From: Pyxicephalus adspersus
Taxonomy: Eukaryota; Chordata; Amphibia; Anura; Pyxicephalidae
NCBI RefSeq assembly: GCF_032062135.1
Contig: NC_092859.1
Coordinates: 64,718,366 to 64,782,365 of the forward strand
Direction of reading: 5' to 3'
Length of the DNA: 64,000 nt
In this document: piece by piece, positions 46,434 through 57,185 of the stretch
Layout: each line of letters starts with the position of its first letter
Numbering within the stretch: position 1 is the first letter of the stretch
The notes under the pieces: model-generated
What the model saw: only the letters and a program-made list of their open reading frames with translations
What the model was told of the DNA's origin: nothing
Databases searched by the model: none
Made by a program: the position numbers and the translations under genes

Positions 46434-47330
46434 ATGTCTAAGCAGCAGAAGAATAAAGAAGCAGGGAAAACCCCTAAACGGGACAACTTACATAAATATT
46501 TTCCCTCACATTTGGCAGCTTCAGCAGGAGGAAGTGTTCCCAAGATGGCGCCCGCATCTGCAAGTGAAGCTGACCACGTGGAGTCTGCTGATCGGGTGAG
46601 TGAAGAGGGGACTTTCCCCCTAGCTGAAATCCCTGCAGCTCTCTCTCCTGCACACTCCTATCTGTCATCTGATTCCCCAGCTGAGTTCTCAGACACAGTG
46701 CCTTCTCCTCAGCAGCTGCCCAGAGAATTTACAGGCCCTCCTGAAATTTATACCCACTAAAACAGAGCTGGAATCCTGGGCTCATCGCATAGAACATTCT
46801 ATTCATGCAGAGATTGAACAGATATATCAGATTAGATTAGACACGCTTGAACATGCCCAGCTGCACATGAAGTCTGTGCTTTCTAACCTGGCTCTCAGTT
46901 TGAATGATCAAGAAAACAGGGCCCGAATTTATGATTAATGGGACTTCCGGAAGCTACAGCTGGGCCTGACCTGGAGCACACTGTAATTGCTATTTTTAAC
47001 ACCCTTTTAAACCGACCCCCCTCAGAGCGCATAGAATTGGATAGAGTACATAGGGTTGGTGTGAGGAGAGATGGAGTACCTGATCGCCCCAGAGATGTTT
47101 TATGCAGGGTGCACTTTTACAAAGTTAAAGAGCAAATCATTCAGAAAGCATGGCAGAAGGGGGCGATTGATTTTGATGGTGCAAGTATTCAGATATTTCT
47201 GGATCTATCCTCTCGCACGCTGCAGATGAGACGCATACTGAAGCCACTTTTGGATTACATTACCACACACGGAGCCCGATATAGATGGGGACATCCACTA
47301 CATCTCATAGTGACCAAACCCAACTCTTAG
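46434..47330 (+). pseudogene. LINE ORF1 protein, frameshifted
   Basis: RNA-binding ORF1p. Starts MSKQQKNKEAGKTPKRDN. The Ser/Pro-rich N-terminus ends near 46760, where the frame shifts. A helical segment (IEHSIHAEIEQIYQIRLDT, 46790-46850) is the coiled coil. A stop near 46935 precedes the RRM-like and C-terminal domains: GLPEATAGPD, ELDRVHRVG, DVLCRVHFYKVKEQI, LKPLLDYI and YRWGHPLHLI, ending at 47330. Two disruptions make it inactive. Confidence 0.85.
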
Positions 47331-48397
47331 TTTACATTGCACAATCCATCTCAACTACTGGCCCTGTTTTCCTTCTTGGGCGCAGATCCCATTGATGTTC
47401 CTAATTGGCTGGAAGGTATAGAGGTACCCCCAATTATCTACTTGAAATCGAGATCATCTACCTCCGCCCGACACAGACGGCGCTCTCCCACTCCTCAGCG
47501 CCCCTTGAGAAGGAATACCTCAAATTCACATGAACTATGATTTCTCCTGCTGCTGAATATTTGGACTCTTACCACCACTGTCTACCTCCTACATATATTA
47601 CAATGCATATCCATACCTCCTCAGAAACTTATCGTTTCCTGTGTGATGTATCCATGTCCTGATTTGAGCACACCTCCTATGCCGGAAGCGGATTCCTTTT
47701 ATTGCGGTGACACTGGTGCACATTGAGTATGGGCGACGGCCCATCCTGGACTCAGTGGTTCTTTGTTCCCGGATGGCTGCCTACCGCCAGTACTATCACT
47801 GTTATTATTATTGTTTTGTTTACATGATACCTGGCGCTTTGAAGTTGGGTTACTGTTTCGGCTCCTGTAAGTAGCCTGCATTGTGTATTGCGGTGCTCTT
47901 TAGTATCCTAGATTATTGGTATGCCCTTTATTTAATGTTTTTGTTAATGTCTCTGGGACCTTCAGTCCTTTGAAACCATTCTACTCTTGTAAGTTTTGAA
48001 TTCTATCTCCTCCCCTTGTTCTTTAGGAACGGCATATCTTCCTGGTCTCTCTTACTAGAGCTGTGTGATTTACTCATAGTTGTATACAAGTTTTATGTTG
48101 CTGCTGCTGGTGAGCCAGCGGCTCGTAGTGTTCTTGCCTACACTACCCCCCACATAGGTGCACCCGGCCTCTTGTAGAGGTCGGTGTTGTGGTATATTGT
48201 TTTACTTACCTAGGTTTAGGGCCTAGAGCTCTATTTCTCCTTTCTTTTAAGTTGTTTTGTTTTTCTCGCTGCTTTTTCTTCTTTGTATACCTTATTTTAT
48301 TGATTTCCTAATTTCTTCTTTCTTTTTTTTCCCCTATTCTTTACTAATTTTCCCCACCCTCCCCTATCCCATACCTTACCGTTAGAACACAGAAATT
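47331..48397 (+). other. LINE inter-ORF region
   Basis: 47337-47540 is open and Arg/Ser-rich (RRRSPTPQRPLRR) but probably the C-terminal tail of ORF1 in a shifted frame. 47560-48390 is pyrimidine-rich non-coding sequence ending just before ORF2. Confidence 0.5.
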
Positions 48398-50302
48398 ATG
48401 ACTATCATACTCACATCTCTGAATGTTAAGGGATTAAACTCTCCCTCAAAACGTTCAGTCCTATTTAATACACTCCGAAAATGCAGAAGCCATATTGTCT
48501 TTCTGCAAGAGACACACTTCTGCCATGACAAAATCCCAGTCCTGCGTAACAAACAAGCCAAATACAGTTATCACAGCACTTCACCCGATTCTAAATCTAG
48601 GGGAGTTAGCATTCTAATAGATGGTTCTCTTCCATGGTCCCCCTCTTTGTGTAAAGTGGATCCAGACGGTCGTTTCCTCATATGATAGAGAAGCAACTAT
48701 TTACATTTGTAAACATATACTTACCTAATACCAGCCATTTGACTGTCCTTGAATATATTCTGACCCTTATCTGAGGTGGCTCAAGGTACCATCATTATAG
48801 GAGGTGATTTTAATTTAACTTTAGATCCCTCCTTGGACATATCCAAGGGCCATTCCCACGTGCCTTAATCTCATCATAAACGTCTGAAAGCACTGCTAAA
48901 TGTCAATCAATTGATAGATATCTGGTGTATTCAACACCCCAGAGACAGGGATTATACGTTCTACTCCGCGGTCCATAATACTTACTCCAGACTTGATTAT
49001 TTTCTGATATCCCATGATGCCATTTCACAAGTTAGCGACTCGAAAATAGGTTCCAAACCTTTCTCTGACCACGCCCCCATTATGATGGAGATCTCTGGAA
49101 GGATATATGAATGCAAACCCAGTGCTTGGAGGCTAAATGAGGCACAGCTCGAATACCCTAAACTGACCGCAAAGATTGAGGAAGAACTTTCCTTCTTTTT
49201 TGCCAACAATGCAGGATCTACAGACAATCCACTTTATGTATGGGAAGCTCATAAATGTTATATTAGGGGTCTGTTCATACAACAGAGCTGTAGACTCAAA
49301 AGACTAACCAAACAAAGGCTTTATACACTGTTGCAGGAGTTGCATCGTTTAGAAATCTTGCACAAAAGACTTCCAGCAACGGACTTGAAATCCCAACTAC
49401 TCACCACTCGTACACAAATTAACTCCCTGTACAGAGAAAAGGCTAAAACACAACTTACCCGTTGCAAACGATACTACTATGAACATGCCAACCACTGTGG
49501 TAGGGCATTGGCTAGGGCGCTTAGGTCTAAGAAGGCGGCCATGTACATCCCTAAAATCAAAACCTTATTGGGCACCTTGGCACACTCCACCCCTGACATT
49601 GCTAACACCTTCCATGACTATTACAGTCTATTGTATAATTTACGAGGGGACTCTAGTGGTAGGTCATCTTCCGACCGCCAGATCGCAATACAGGAATATC
49701 TCAGTGCCTCCAACTTACCGACATTGTCCTCAGACATTATAGAGATATTAGATAAACGGATAACACTGCTTGAGCTACAAGCAGCAATTCGCCGAGCCGC
49801 ATCAGGGAAGGCTCCCGGCCCAGATGGTCTGACATTAGCCTACTATAGGAAATTCTTCCCAGCACTAGGCCCGCATCTAGTTATAGTGCTGAACGTGCTC
49901 ACTGATGGTCACACTCTTCCTCCTGACACATTAGCGGCCCACATATAAGTGATACTCAAACCAGACAAGGACCCTCTCCTATGCTCCAATTATAGACCAA
50001 TATCGTTGTTTAATTGTGATTTGAAACTTTTTGCCAGCATATTAGTGCATAGGCTGACTCCAATACTGAATGATATTGTCCATCCTGACCAAAGCGGTTT
50101 TCTCCCGATGAGGGAAGCCAGGGACAACACGATTCGTACCTTGAATATTATTAACTATGCACATACTCACAACACCCCTCTAATGCTCCTCTCCACTGAT
50201 GCTGAGAAGGCATTTGATCGGGTGGACTGGACGTTTCTGCTCTCCACATTGACACATTTGGGTCTTCCCCCTCGTATTCTGCGCTGGGGTTCCTGCTACT
50301 GA
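48398..50302 (+). pseudogene. LINE ORF2 (endonuclease plus truncated RT)
   Basis: The endonuclease starts MTIILTSLNVKGLNSPSKRS, with VFLQETHF (catalytic Glu) at about 48500. After frame breaks near 48685 and 48860 come IIIGGDFNLTLDP (48795-48830) and SRLDYFLISHD with SDHAPIMM (49065-49080, the SDH motif). The linker ends in GKAPGPDGL. The RT has NYRPISL, DQSGFL and AEKAFDRVDW (first catalytic Asp, near 50215). A stop at 49946-49948 and the end at 50302, before the GTRQGCPLSP and YADD motifs, show that the palm, thumb and C-terminus were deleted. Inactive. Confidence 0.88.
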
Positions 50303-50491
50303 TACAGCACAACTGGTTGGTTACAATGTTTGTATTCCTATGCGGTTAGCTGTTAAGCCACAAGCTTGAAGATGTATTGTTAGAACCTAACCTTGCTGTA
50401 TGTTCTTTTGTGAACTGTATGTTATGATCACTTTATTTTATTTTCTCTGTATGTACCTTGATATCTATTAATAAAAATAATTAAAAAAAAA

Positions 50492-50760
50492 ATAAATCTT
50501 TTCTTTAATTAATCAACTCGAACAATTGTTGAAAGCACTACACAATCCCTTTTTGTTCCCTGTGACCATTTATACTTTTATCCTATGTGGATTTATACCA
50601 CATAGTTTGTGTTTATATGGTATTCAGACCATATACATATTTTGAAAGGTGCATACTCATACTATACGGCATTTGTTTATAATGTACTGCTTACACTGTA
50701 TTCAGATTATAAATATATTTTAAAAGCTGCATATTTACACACCTGAAAATCGATATATAT
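50492..50760 (+). pseudogene. Target site duplication (right) and Penelope-like 3' end
   Basis: 50492-50505 repeats the 14-bp target site. The Penelope-like frame then ends (ttt aat taa). The rest is AT-rich 3' sequence with 'ggtattcagaccatatacat' and similar repeated blocks, no gene. Confidence 0.65.
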
Positions 50761-51239
50761 ATACTATGTGTGCGTTAAATATATATATATCTGTATATAA
50801 GTATAAATTGATATACCAATGATGAATGATGTCATGTGTAGCCCTGTTATGGGGGGGGTAATGTAAATGACTCCCACAAAACAAGCTATGGCGCTAACCT
50901 GTAGATAAACAAAGAGGATCCTGAGCCTTCTGTCCCTGTACCTCCTGCATTTTTCTATATCCTGATGGGGTTTCCCCAAGCCACTATCAGGGGCAGAAAA
51001 ACTTCAACAACTTTATTTGCTATTTACAAAATTACAACTTAGCAAGCAGATAGAAAAAGGCAGACCCCTACACATGTAATTATGAAAAATACCTTGCCTC
51101 CAACTATTAGGCAATATGCAGCATGTATGATGAATAATATACTGGGTTCAGTGTTTATAACCCTAGTGTATTTATAATGTAAAACCATCAGTCCATTACA
51201 CTTTCATAACTGATAAAAAAAAAAATTCTGAGTTCCCTC
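50761..51239. other. AT-rich interval with short repeat matches
   Basis: Contains TA-rich tracts. The block 'agcaagcagatagaaaaagg' (51041-51060) with following cagacccctacaca resembles the 'gcagataggaaaaggcagtc' block of the minisatellite at 37650. No gene. Confidence 0.35.
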
Positions 51240-51600
51240 TGCCTTTGAAGGGACTTGCAGGGGACTCGGCGCCTCAGGAGCCACGGCCAATGCACAGAGT
51301 GTTTTGGTTTCTCCCAGGCTCTCCGTGCTCTTCCGGCTATTTTCCTCCATGCGTCCAGCCCCATGTGGGCGGGATGCCTCTCCGTCAGTGAGAGACGGAT
51401 GTCTCTCGTCAGGCGGAGATGCAGTCCCTGTAAACGTCACAGGGAACTCCTAATCCTGATTGGTTGGGTGTAGTGCACGCCCCCTATTGCAGGACGCGTT
51501 CACGCCGTCCCAGCTACAGCCCCACCTGGAAACTAACAACTATATAAAACAGATCCTAAACACCAACAGCCTTCTGGCTGCATGATTTATTACAGACCCG
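51240..51600 (+). promoter_or_regulatory. CpG-rich promoter-like segment
   Basis: GC- and CpG-rich island in an AT-rich region, with a Leu-Ser-like inverted 'tccgtcagtgagagacgga' hairpin (51381-51399), a 'ctgattggttggg' CCAAT-type box in reverse at 51457-51469 and TATA box ctatataaaac at 51540-51550. It resembles a transposon promoter. No ORF follows within 1 kb. Confidence 0.45.
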
Positions 51601-52377
51601 GGATATTAACAGCTCTCCTGGCCACATGGATTAACTACAAGCTTTAATACAACAGCAGTCTTTTTGGCTATATAGATAGGATTTTTTTTATCCCTTTCCC
51701 TCTTCCCTTTTTCTTTTAGATAAGTAGATCTATACTTTCCTGGTAAGCAGGCAGTTATTTACTTTAATTTAATTTAAAATCTCATTTCTAACTCCATTCA
51801 ATATTTTGAAACTCTTTACTATTTTTCACTCTAGATCAGGTCTTCACTAAACCCTTACCTAGGGTATATGAAACAAAGATCATATTTATATTAACATCAT
51901 AATTGGATTGAATCTACTAAGAAAATATAAAGCAATCCTTTTTCCTTGGGCTTGAACATATCAAACCGGTAGGTACCACAAGCAGTATCCTTATTTTTCA
52001 GTTTCATTATTTTTATATAGATTCATTTCATTACTGACTCTATACTATGTACTACATTCCTTTAATTAGCATGCAGATTGAATACTCCTTTACTTCCTTA
52101 CCTAGACCGCACTCCAACCAAATGTAACTAAACTACTGCCCTCTTTTTTAAATTATTAATACGATCAGAAACACATCAATATGTTGTCAACAAAATATCA
52201 GATATGAAAGTTTAAAATGAGAAGTTGATTGTCTAATTGAAGTTTTACTGTAATCAACTGTGAAGCTATTAAGTTTTAGACACCCACCTAAATTAGGTAT
52301 TATTGGTAGTTAAACATCTTAAAACAACTGTATTATATTTTTAATACACCTACACTATATAATAATCTTTAACATAA
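51601..52377. other. AT-rich interval, nothing recognised
   Basis: No ORF, RNA gene or named repeat. Confidence 0.4.
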
Positions 52378-55289
52378 TGAGGGTGATTCACCAAGCAAAA
52401 TCGGAAGCTCGCTCACGCATTCGTATTCGCGATCCAAAATCGGAAGCCTTCGATCAATTTATCAACTAAATTTCGCGTGGAAGTTAGTAACCGAAATGAT
52501 CTCGCTGCTAGAGCCGCGCATCCCGGCAGTTTGACACTGGCGAGCTTGCATTAAAAGTCACTGTTCCCCTAAAAAGCATTCTTTCTAATGGCACACCTAT
52601 TACCCTTAGCCCTAAAAAAAAATGTTTGTGCTGTTCAAATGTTTAAAACATCTATATGCGCTAAGAAAAAAGCATATTTTAAAATAGCTTATTTCTTTCC
52701 TGTTAGGCAAGAGTTAACTGAGTTCTACATAGGCCCCTATCTAAACGCTTACGATGCCTGATCGGAGGAGCCGCCTGGGGGTAAATATTGCAACTTTCCG
52801 CAGGCTAAACCTTGGCTTTGCCATCGGACCAGATTTTCTCACAAAAGTCACAAGCACACACACCTAATCCAGTTTTCCACCCTTGATGGGGAAAAATTGC
52901 ATATTGGTTTGGTAAGTACTTTTTGAATGCAATATTTGTTGGGCCATTTTTGAATGTGTTTTGTTTGTTCTTTTAAATTTTTTTGTCATTTTGTGTAAAT
53001 TTAGTGATGTGATGCATTTTTTTTTTGTTTTGATGTGTTTTTATATTTTATTGTGACCTTTTAGCAAATGTTGCTTTTGAATAAAGTTGTTTGTAAAATG
53101 TTGTCATTTGTTTTTTGGGTGTTTGTTGTTATGTGATCATCTTTCCAATCTCCCAGGACATACAGTTTAAAAAGACAATTGTGATTGTTTTTAAGCTGTT
53201 CTTTTCTCTGAATTATTTGTAAGGCTAAAAAAACACAATTGTCTTGGTAAAACTCAGTTGTTTGATGCGCATAGTTGTGCGCCAAACTTCAGGAGTGTGT
53301 ATCTCATAGTTGTTCGCCATGGCAGACCCGCTATGTGTGCCTGAACTGTTTTATCAGTTGAAAAATGCACCACACTTTTGCACAGTCCTCATTCAGGTAA
53401 GTTTGTATTTTTTGTGTATATTGCTTGTTTTGCTTCATATGTATAGACATGAGTGCACATAAAGAAAAACATGTATGTATGCAATTAGATGTATGCATTT
53501 AGATACATAGAAAAGAGAAATTATAAGAAGAAAAAGGCAAAGAGGGCTTTTTGGACCATATTGCTTCACATTGAAAAGATTGCCTATTTGTTCCCATGAA
53601 TCATGATATCATGGGCTTGGCTACAAGAAACATTCATGGATGATATTGCTTCTGGTTAAAAGAAGAAATCCACCTTTATGTGCTTCCACTACCAAGCTGA
53701 GGTGAGCAAGTCAATATATATAGTGGGCCAAGATCTAAAATTCCATTCAAACCTGCATAAACATCCTGAAGGGATGGTAAAGCAAGAAAATGTTTGGCAC
53801 AAAGTGGATTTGGCCCTGGAAATTTTAGATACTAGTACTATTTGTTTTGTGTAAACACCTAAATAATGCATACACTCCAGTATTTATGAGCATTAAGTTA
53901 AGCAACAACACAACATCTGTTCATTTCTAAGAGTGCGAGGCCCTGCTTGTGAGCTTGGCAATCAATGTGGTTTGATGTTGTGCTTGGCAACCTGGACCTC
54001 CTTCATTACCATCAGGTGTGTTAGAATGAGTATGCAACTCAGCTGGACAACTAATTGACAACCAGTTTGGACAGCAAGTAGAAGTGTGCTTGTATACAAT
54101 ACGGCTAAGATCAGGCAGCACAGCACAATGACAACAAACCTATAACACTACCACTAATGATCAGGGGAGTTGTGTGGGGGCAAATCAACATGAGTGAAAA
54201 TTTATTCAGAAAAGGACTATGTACATAATACATTCAAATACCAATGTGTGACAATGGGATAAAGGCAATGAGGGGGGTCAAGTAGGAGTTTGGTGTGGAA
54301 ACCACACAGACATTTGTACTCAATACTTGTGGAAAAAATGACAACACATTGCTGAAGAATTGCTAAACAACAGAAACTGGCATTACAAACCAGGCTCAAA
54401 AACATTGCAGCAACAGATGAAACTAACAATAATGATGATTACAAAAAATCACATCATTGCATACCATCCAAGCAAACATACTTAACCTCCTTGCAGTTAA
54501 GCCCGACCTTCGCTCGGGCAAAAAAAAACTGCAAGGATGGTTAAGCCCGAGATTTTGTACATCCTTACTTACCTGGTCCCCCTGTGCTCATCCAGCATCG
54601 TCCTCCATCGATCATCATCCGCCGATCTCTCCAGCGTCGGGTGCCTTCGTCGGGTGACAGCAGGACCGGTAAGAAGCCGGCCGGCTATTTTGACACACAC
54701 AAGTGAAATCACTAAATGTTCCTTAATACACGTATTATAACATGTTTGCCTATAATCCTTCACTAAAATATTTGATTTCTCTAAAGTCAAACTTTAATGA
54801 AATTTTAATCAGTTCACAAATGTTTGTTTACATATTTTTTTACACTCATACTATTGTGTGATGACATATTTGAAAGTGCCACTTAGTATATATCCAGCTT
54901 GATAAAAATTAGTTTGCAGTGTTGCAACCAAAAGAAAAAGTATCCAAACAACATGTGCAACAAATGTAACTATAAATGAAGCAAGTTTGTGATTGAGTAG
55001 AACATAAAAAAAAACAAACAAACATCAAGCATTAAAGATTCAAACTGACCTGTAAAATGGACTGGAGATGCGCACAGAACAAGGCGCAGGTGTGGGCTAA
55101 TCAATTGCTATTACCTCACCATTGAGGTTAACATCTACTCCTGAATCGCGCAGCTGAAAATTAATCGCCTTCATTGGCGTATTCGAGATCTTTGCTCATC
55201 TTTGCAGGAAACCGGCAGGCGAGTTCACTAGAACTCGGGCCAGACTCGCGGTAATAGAGCTTGCATTTCATTGATGAATCAGGGTGAAT
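52378..55289 (+). mobile_element. Non-autonomous Harbinger-like element, 2.9 kb
   Basis: Ends gggtgattcaccaa and ttgatgaatcaggg are imperfect inverted repeats, flanked by TGA at 52378-52380 and 55287-55289. The left part matches 15610-16085 (inverse), the middle (52870-53600) is the cassette also seen at 38740 and 8105, and the right part (53630-55286) matches 42897-44460. No transposase is encoded, so it would depend on one such as that at 40558. Confidence 0.75.
54482..54680. mobile_element. Half of a TTAA-type MITE nested in the Harbinger element
   Basis: Begins ttaacctccttgcagttaag with a hairpin between tgcagttaagcccga and its inverse around 54500-54545, absent from the matching place in 42897-44460. 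Right end not found, so it is incomplete. Confidence 0.5.
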
Positions 55290-55349
55290 ATATGCTATAT
55301 GTTTATATCTTGTATCTGTACAACATAGAAATCATACAACCTCTGCAAC

Positions 55350-55402
55350 TATATACCCCTGAGGAAGCCTACGGTATGACAGGCGAAACTCGTTTGGAAT
55401 TA
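55350..55402 (+). ncRNA. Hammerhead-ribozyme-like motif, copy 3
   Basis: CTGAGGA, then GCCT and AGGC arms around a ten-base loop (55366-55383), then GAAAC and tcgtt. Stem II is the best of the three copies. The short stem III is degenerate (ACTCGT). Adjacent 5' flank accc and 3' ttgg give a weak stem I. Confidence 0.45.
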
Positions 55403-56465
55403 CGTGACCACAACAGGTCCCCCTTTTTTGTCTTTTTTTCAACCTTTATTTGTAACTTGTGTGATGTTAGAAGAATTTATGTCTAGGTATTATCCAAACC
55501 CTGTGACATCAACAGGCATTTGGATATACAGTCTAAAAAGTAATATGTACTTTTGATGTATGTACCAACTGTAAATTGAAAAATACGCACTTTATACTTT
55601 TATGCACAAAAACCTCTGAGCCTAAAACCTCTTTCTTTCCCTTTTACCTACAAAATAAGTTCTTTAAATAAGGACAATATAGTGCATCACATTTCCTCCA
55701 ATAAGTAAACGGCGTTGCTAAAAAAATGTATTACATGTATTCTTTATACATATGTGAAGAACATAGCTTTGCCTTTTACCATCTCAGAGTCTCCTTTTGA
55801 AAGCTATTTGTGTGGCTGACACTTTACTGAGTCTAATACAATTATTCCCCATTGTGCTCTTGACCCATAACTCAAAATAAATTAGATTGAAGTCTTTATT
55901 TTTTATGATGCTCTGTAAGAAGATAAATAGGGACCCAGGTGTCTGCTCTTTGAAAATCATCCTCTTCTGCAAAATGTGAGCTATGTCAACCAGCCAAAGG
56001 CTTATACAAAGCAAAAAGTGTTCTTCGGTGAATATAGGAAAGTTTAAGCAAGACCTACTGTCAAATTGAAAGGCTGGAAAAAAATTAGCAAATGCAAGCT
56101 GAAGGCTGCATGAAGTATCTTAATTCAGGGATGTATTTATCGACAATTATTCAAGGGATGCACTCTGTTGTTTACTGTGACACTTTGGGAGCATGACTGG
56201 ATAATTTTAAAGTGGCTGAAATTGGGCATGATCATATTCTTGAAATTAATCTCAAAGACTTACTTCTATGCAATTCACATTAATTTATTATATTTCCCCT
56301 GTTTCTTGAGAAAGATCTCTTCACTTCAAACAAGATTTACTTCTGAAGAACAACCAGATGTTTTGCATTGTCCTATGTAAAAGTGATTGAAAATGTCAGA
56401 AATCTGACCTTGAAAAGATATAGAAATGTGATGTATCTGAATGTATGCTGTATAACCTTTTATGG
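55403..56465. other. AT-rich interval, nothing recognised
   Basis: May include the body of the element carrying the hammerhead-like motif. No gene. Confidence 0.35.
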
Positions 56466-56572
56466 CTCCCAATATATATGAATATATATTTATATATATG
56501 AGTATATATATATGTATATTTATATATATGTATATATATGAGTATATATATATATACTCATATACACAATAC
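56466..56572. repeat. TA-rich microsatellite
   Basis: Repeated tatatatgagtatatata blocks. The ORF on the minus strand here is low complexity. Confidence 0.9.
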
Positions 56573-56574
56573 AG

Positions 56575-56838
56575 CCTGTATCGATCGAACGTTCGAACGT
56601 TCATCGCACATGCTCAGAACATGCACGATCACTGAACGACCGTACACACGATAGATGGTCAACGATCGTCGTCCAATCCGATCCGCCGGTCCGGTCATTC
56701 ATTTCCAACGACTATCCTCGTTCGTCGGCGTCGTTGGTTACTTTTTTTACGAACGATTTTTGGCCAATCGGTCGTTCGTCGTTCGTTCGTCGTTCATTTC
56801 CAACGATAAAAATTGGACGTGTGTACGCAGCCTAACTG
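56575..56838. mobile_element. CpG-rich MITE-like repeat
   Basis: Rich in cgatcg, gttcgt and cgttcg words. 'gaccgtacacacgat' (56639-56653) and the reverse complement of 'cgtgtgtacgcagcctaa' (56817-56834) form partial inverted repeats. Internal palindromes 'cgaacgttcgaacgttcg' are prominent. A non-autonomous DNA element is likely. Class unknown. Confidence 0.55.
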
Positions 56839-56839
56839 T

Positions 56840-57185
56840 CCTTTAGAGGAGCTCACAATGTAATGCCTTATTTAATATACAGCACTGCATATTATGTTAG
56901 CACTTTAAAATACAGTTTATTATTATTTATTATTAAAACTATATAATACCAAAAATAATTGTAGTATATCCACCTAACCTAAGCACAGTTTTGGGGGAAG
57001 CCAAATGACCTACCAGTATGTTTTTTTAGGTTGTGGGAGGTAACTAGATTGCCTGGAGGCAAGCCACACAAACACAGGGAAAACATACAAACTTCATACA
57101 AATATTGTCCTGGTCAAGATTTAAACATGGGCCCTAGTGTAGCAAGATGAGGGTGCTAACCATAAACAATGCTTCATATCTTTTT
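56840..57185 (-). repeat. tRNA-derived SINE, minus strand, old
   Basis: On the minus strand a tRNA-like head (ggttagcaccctca, B box region near 57120) is followed by the conserved body with 'gaagtttgtatgttttccct', 'gtgtttgtgtggcttgcctc' and 'gttacctcccacaacct', and a tail 'gcagtgctgtatattaaa'. The head is degenerate. This body is shared by SINEs of fishes and amphibians. Confidence 0.75.

Larger units (their letters stand above)
46317..50491 (+). mobile_element. L1/Tx1-type LINE inserted in a Penelope-like element
   Basis: Flanked by a perfect 14-bp duplication and ending in an A-rich tail (aataaaaataatt then nine A). Contains ORF1 (46434-47330), an AT/pyrimidine-rich spacer and ORF2 (48398-50302). 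ORF2 stops inside the RT and the 3' UTR follows at once, so the copy carries an internal deletion. It belongs to the same broad group as the LINE at 3015-7440 but to another subfamily. Confidence 0.92.

Noticed and set aside
50930..50990. Further hammerhead-like motif (cctgatgggg)
   Set aside because: No GAAA block at the right spacing and no arm pair.
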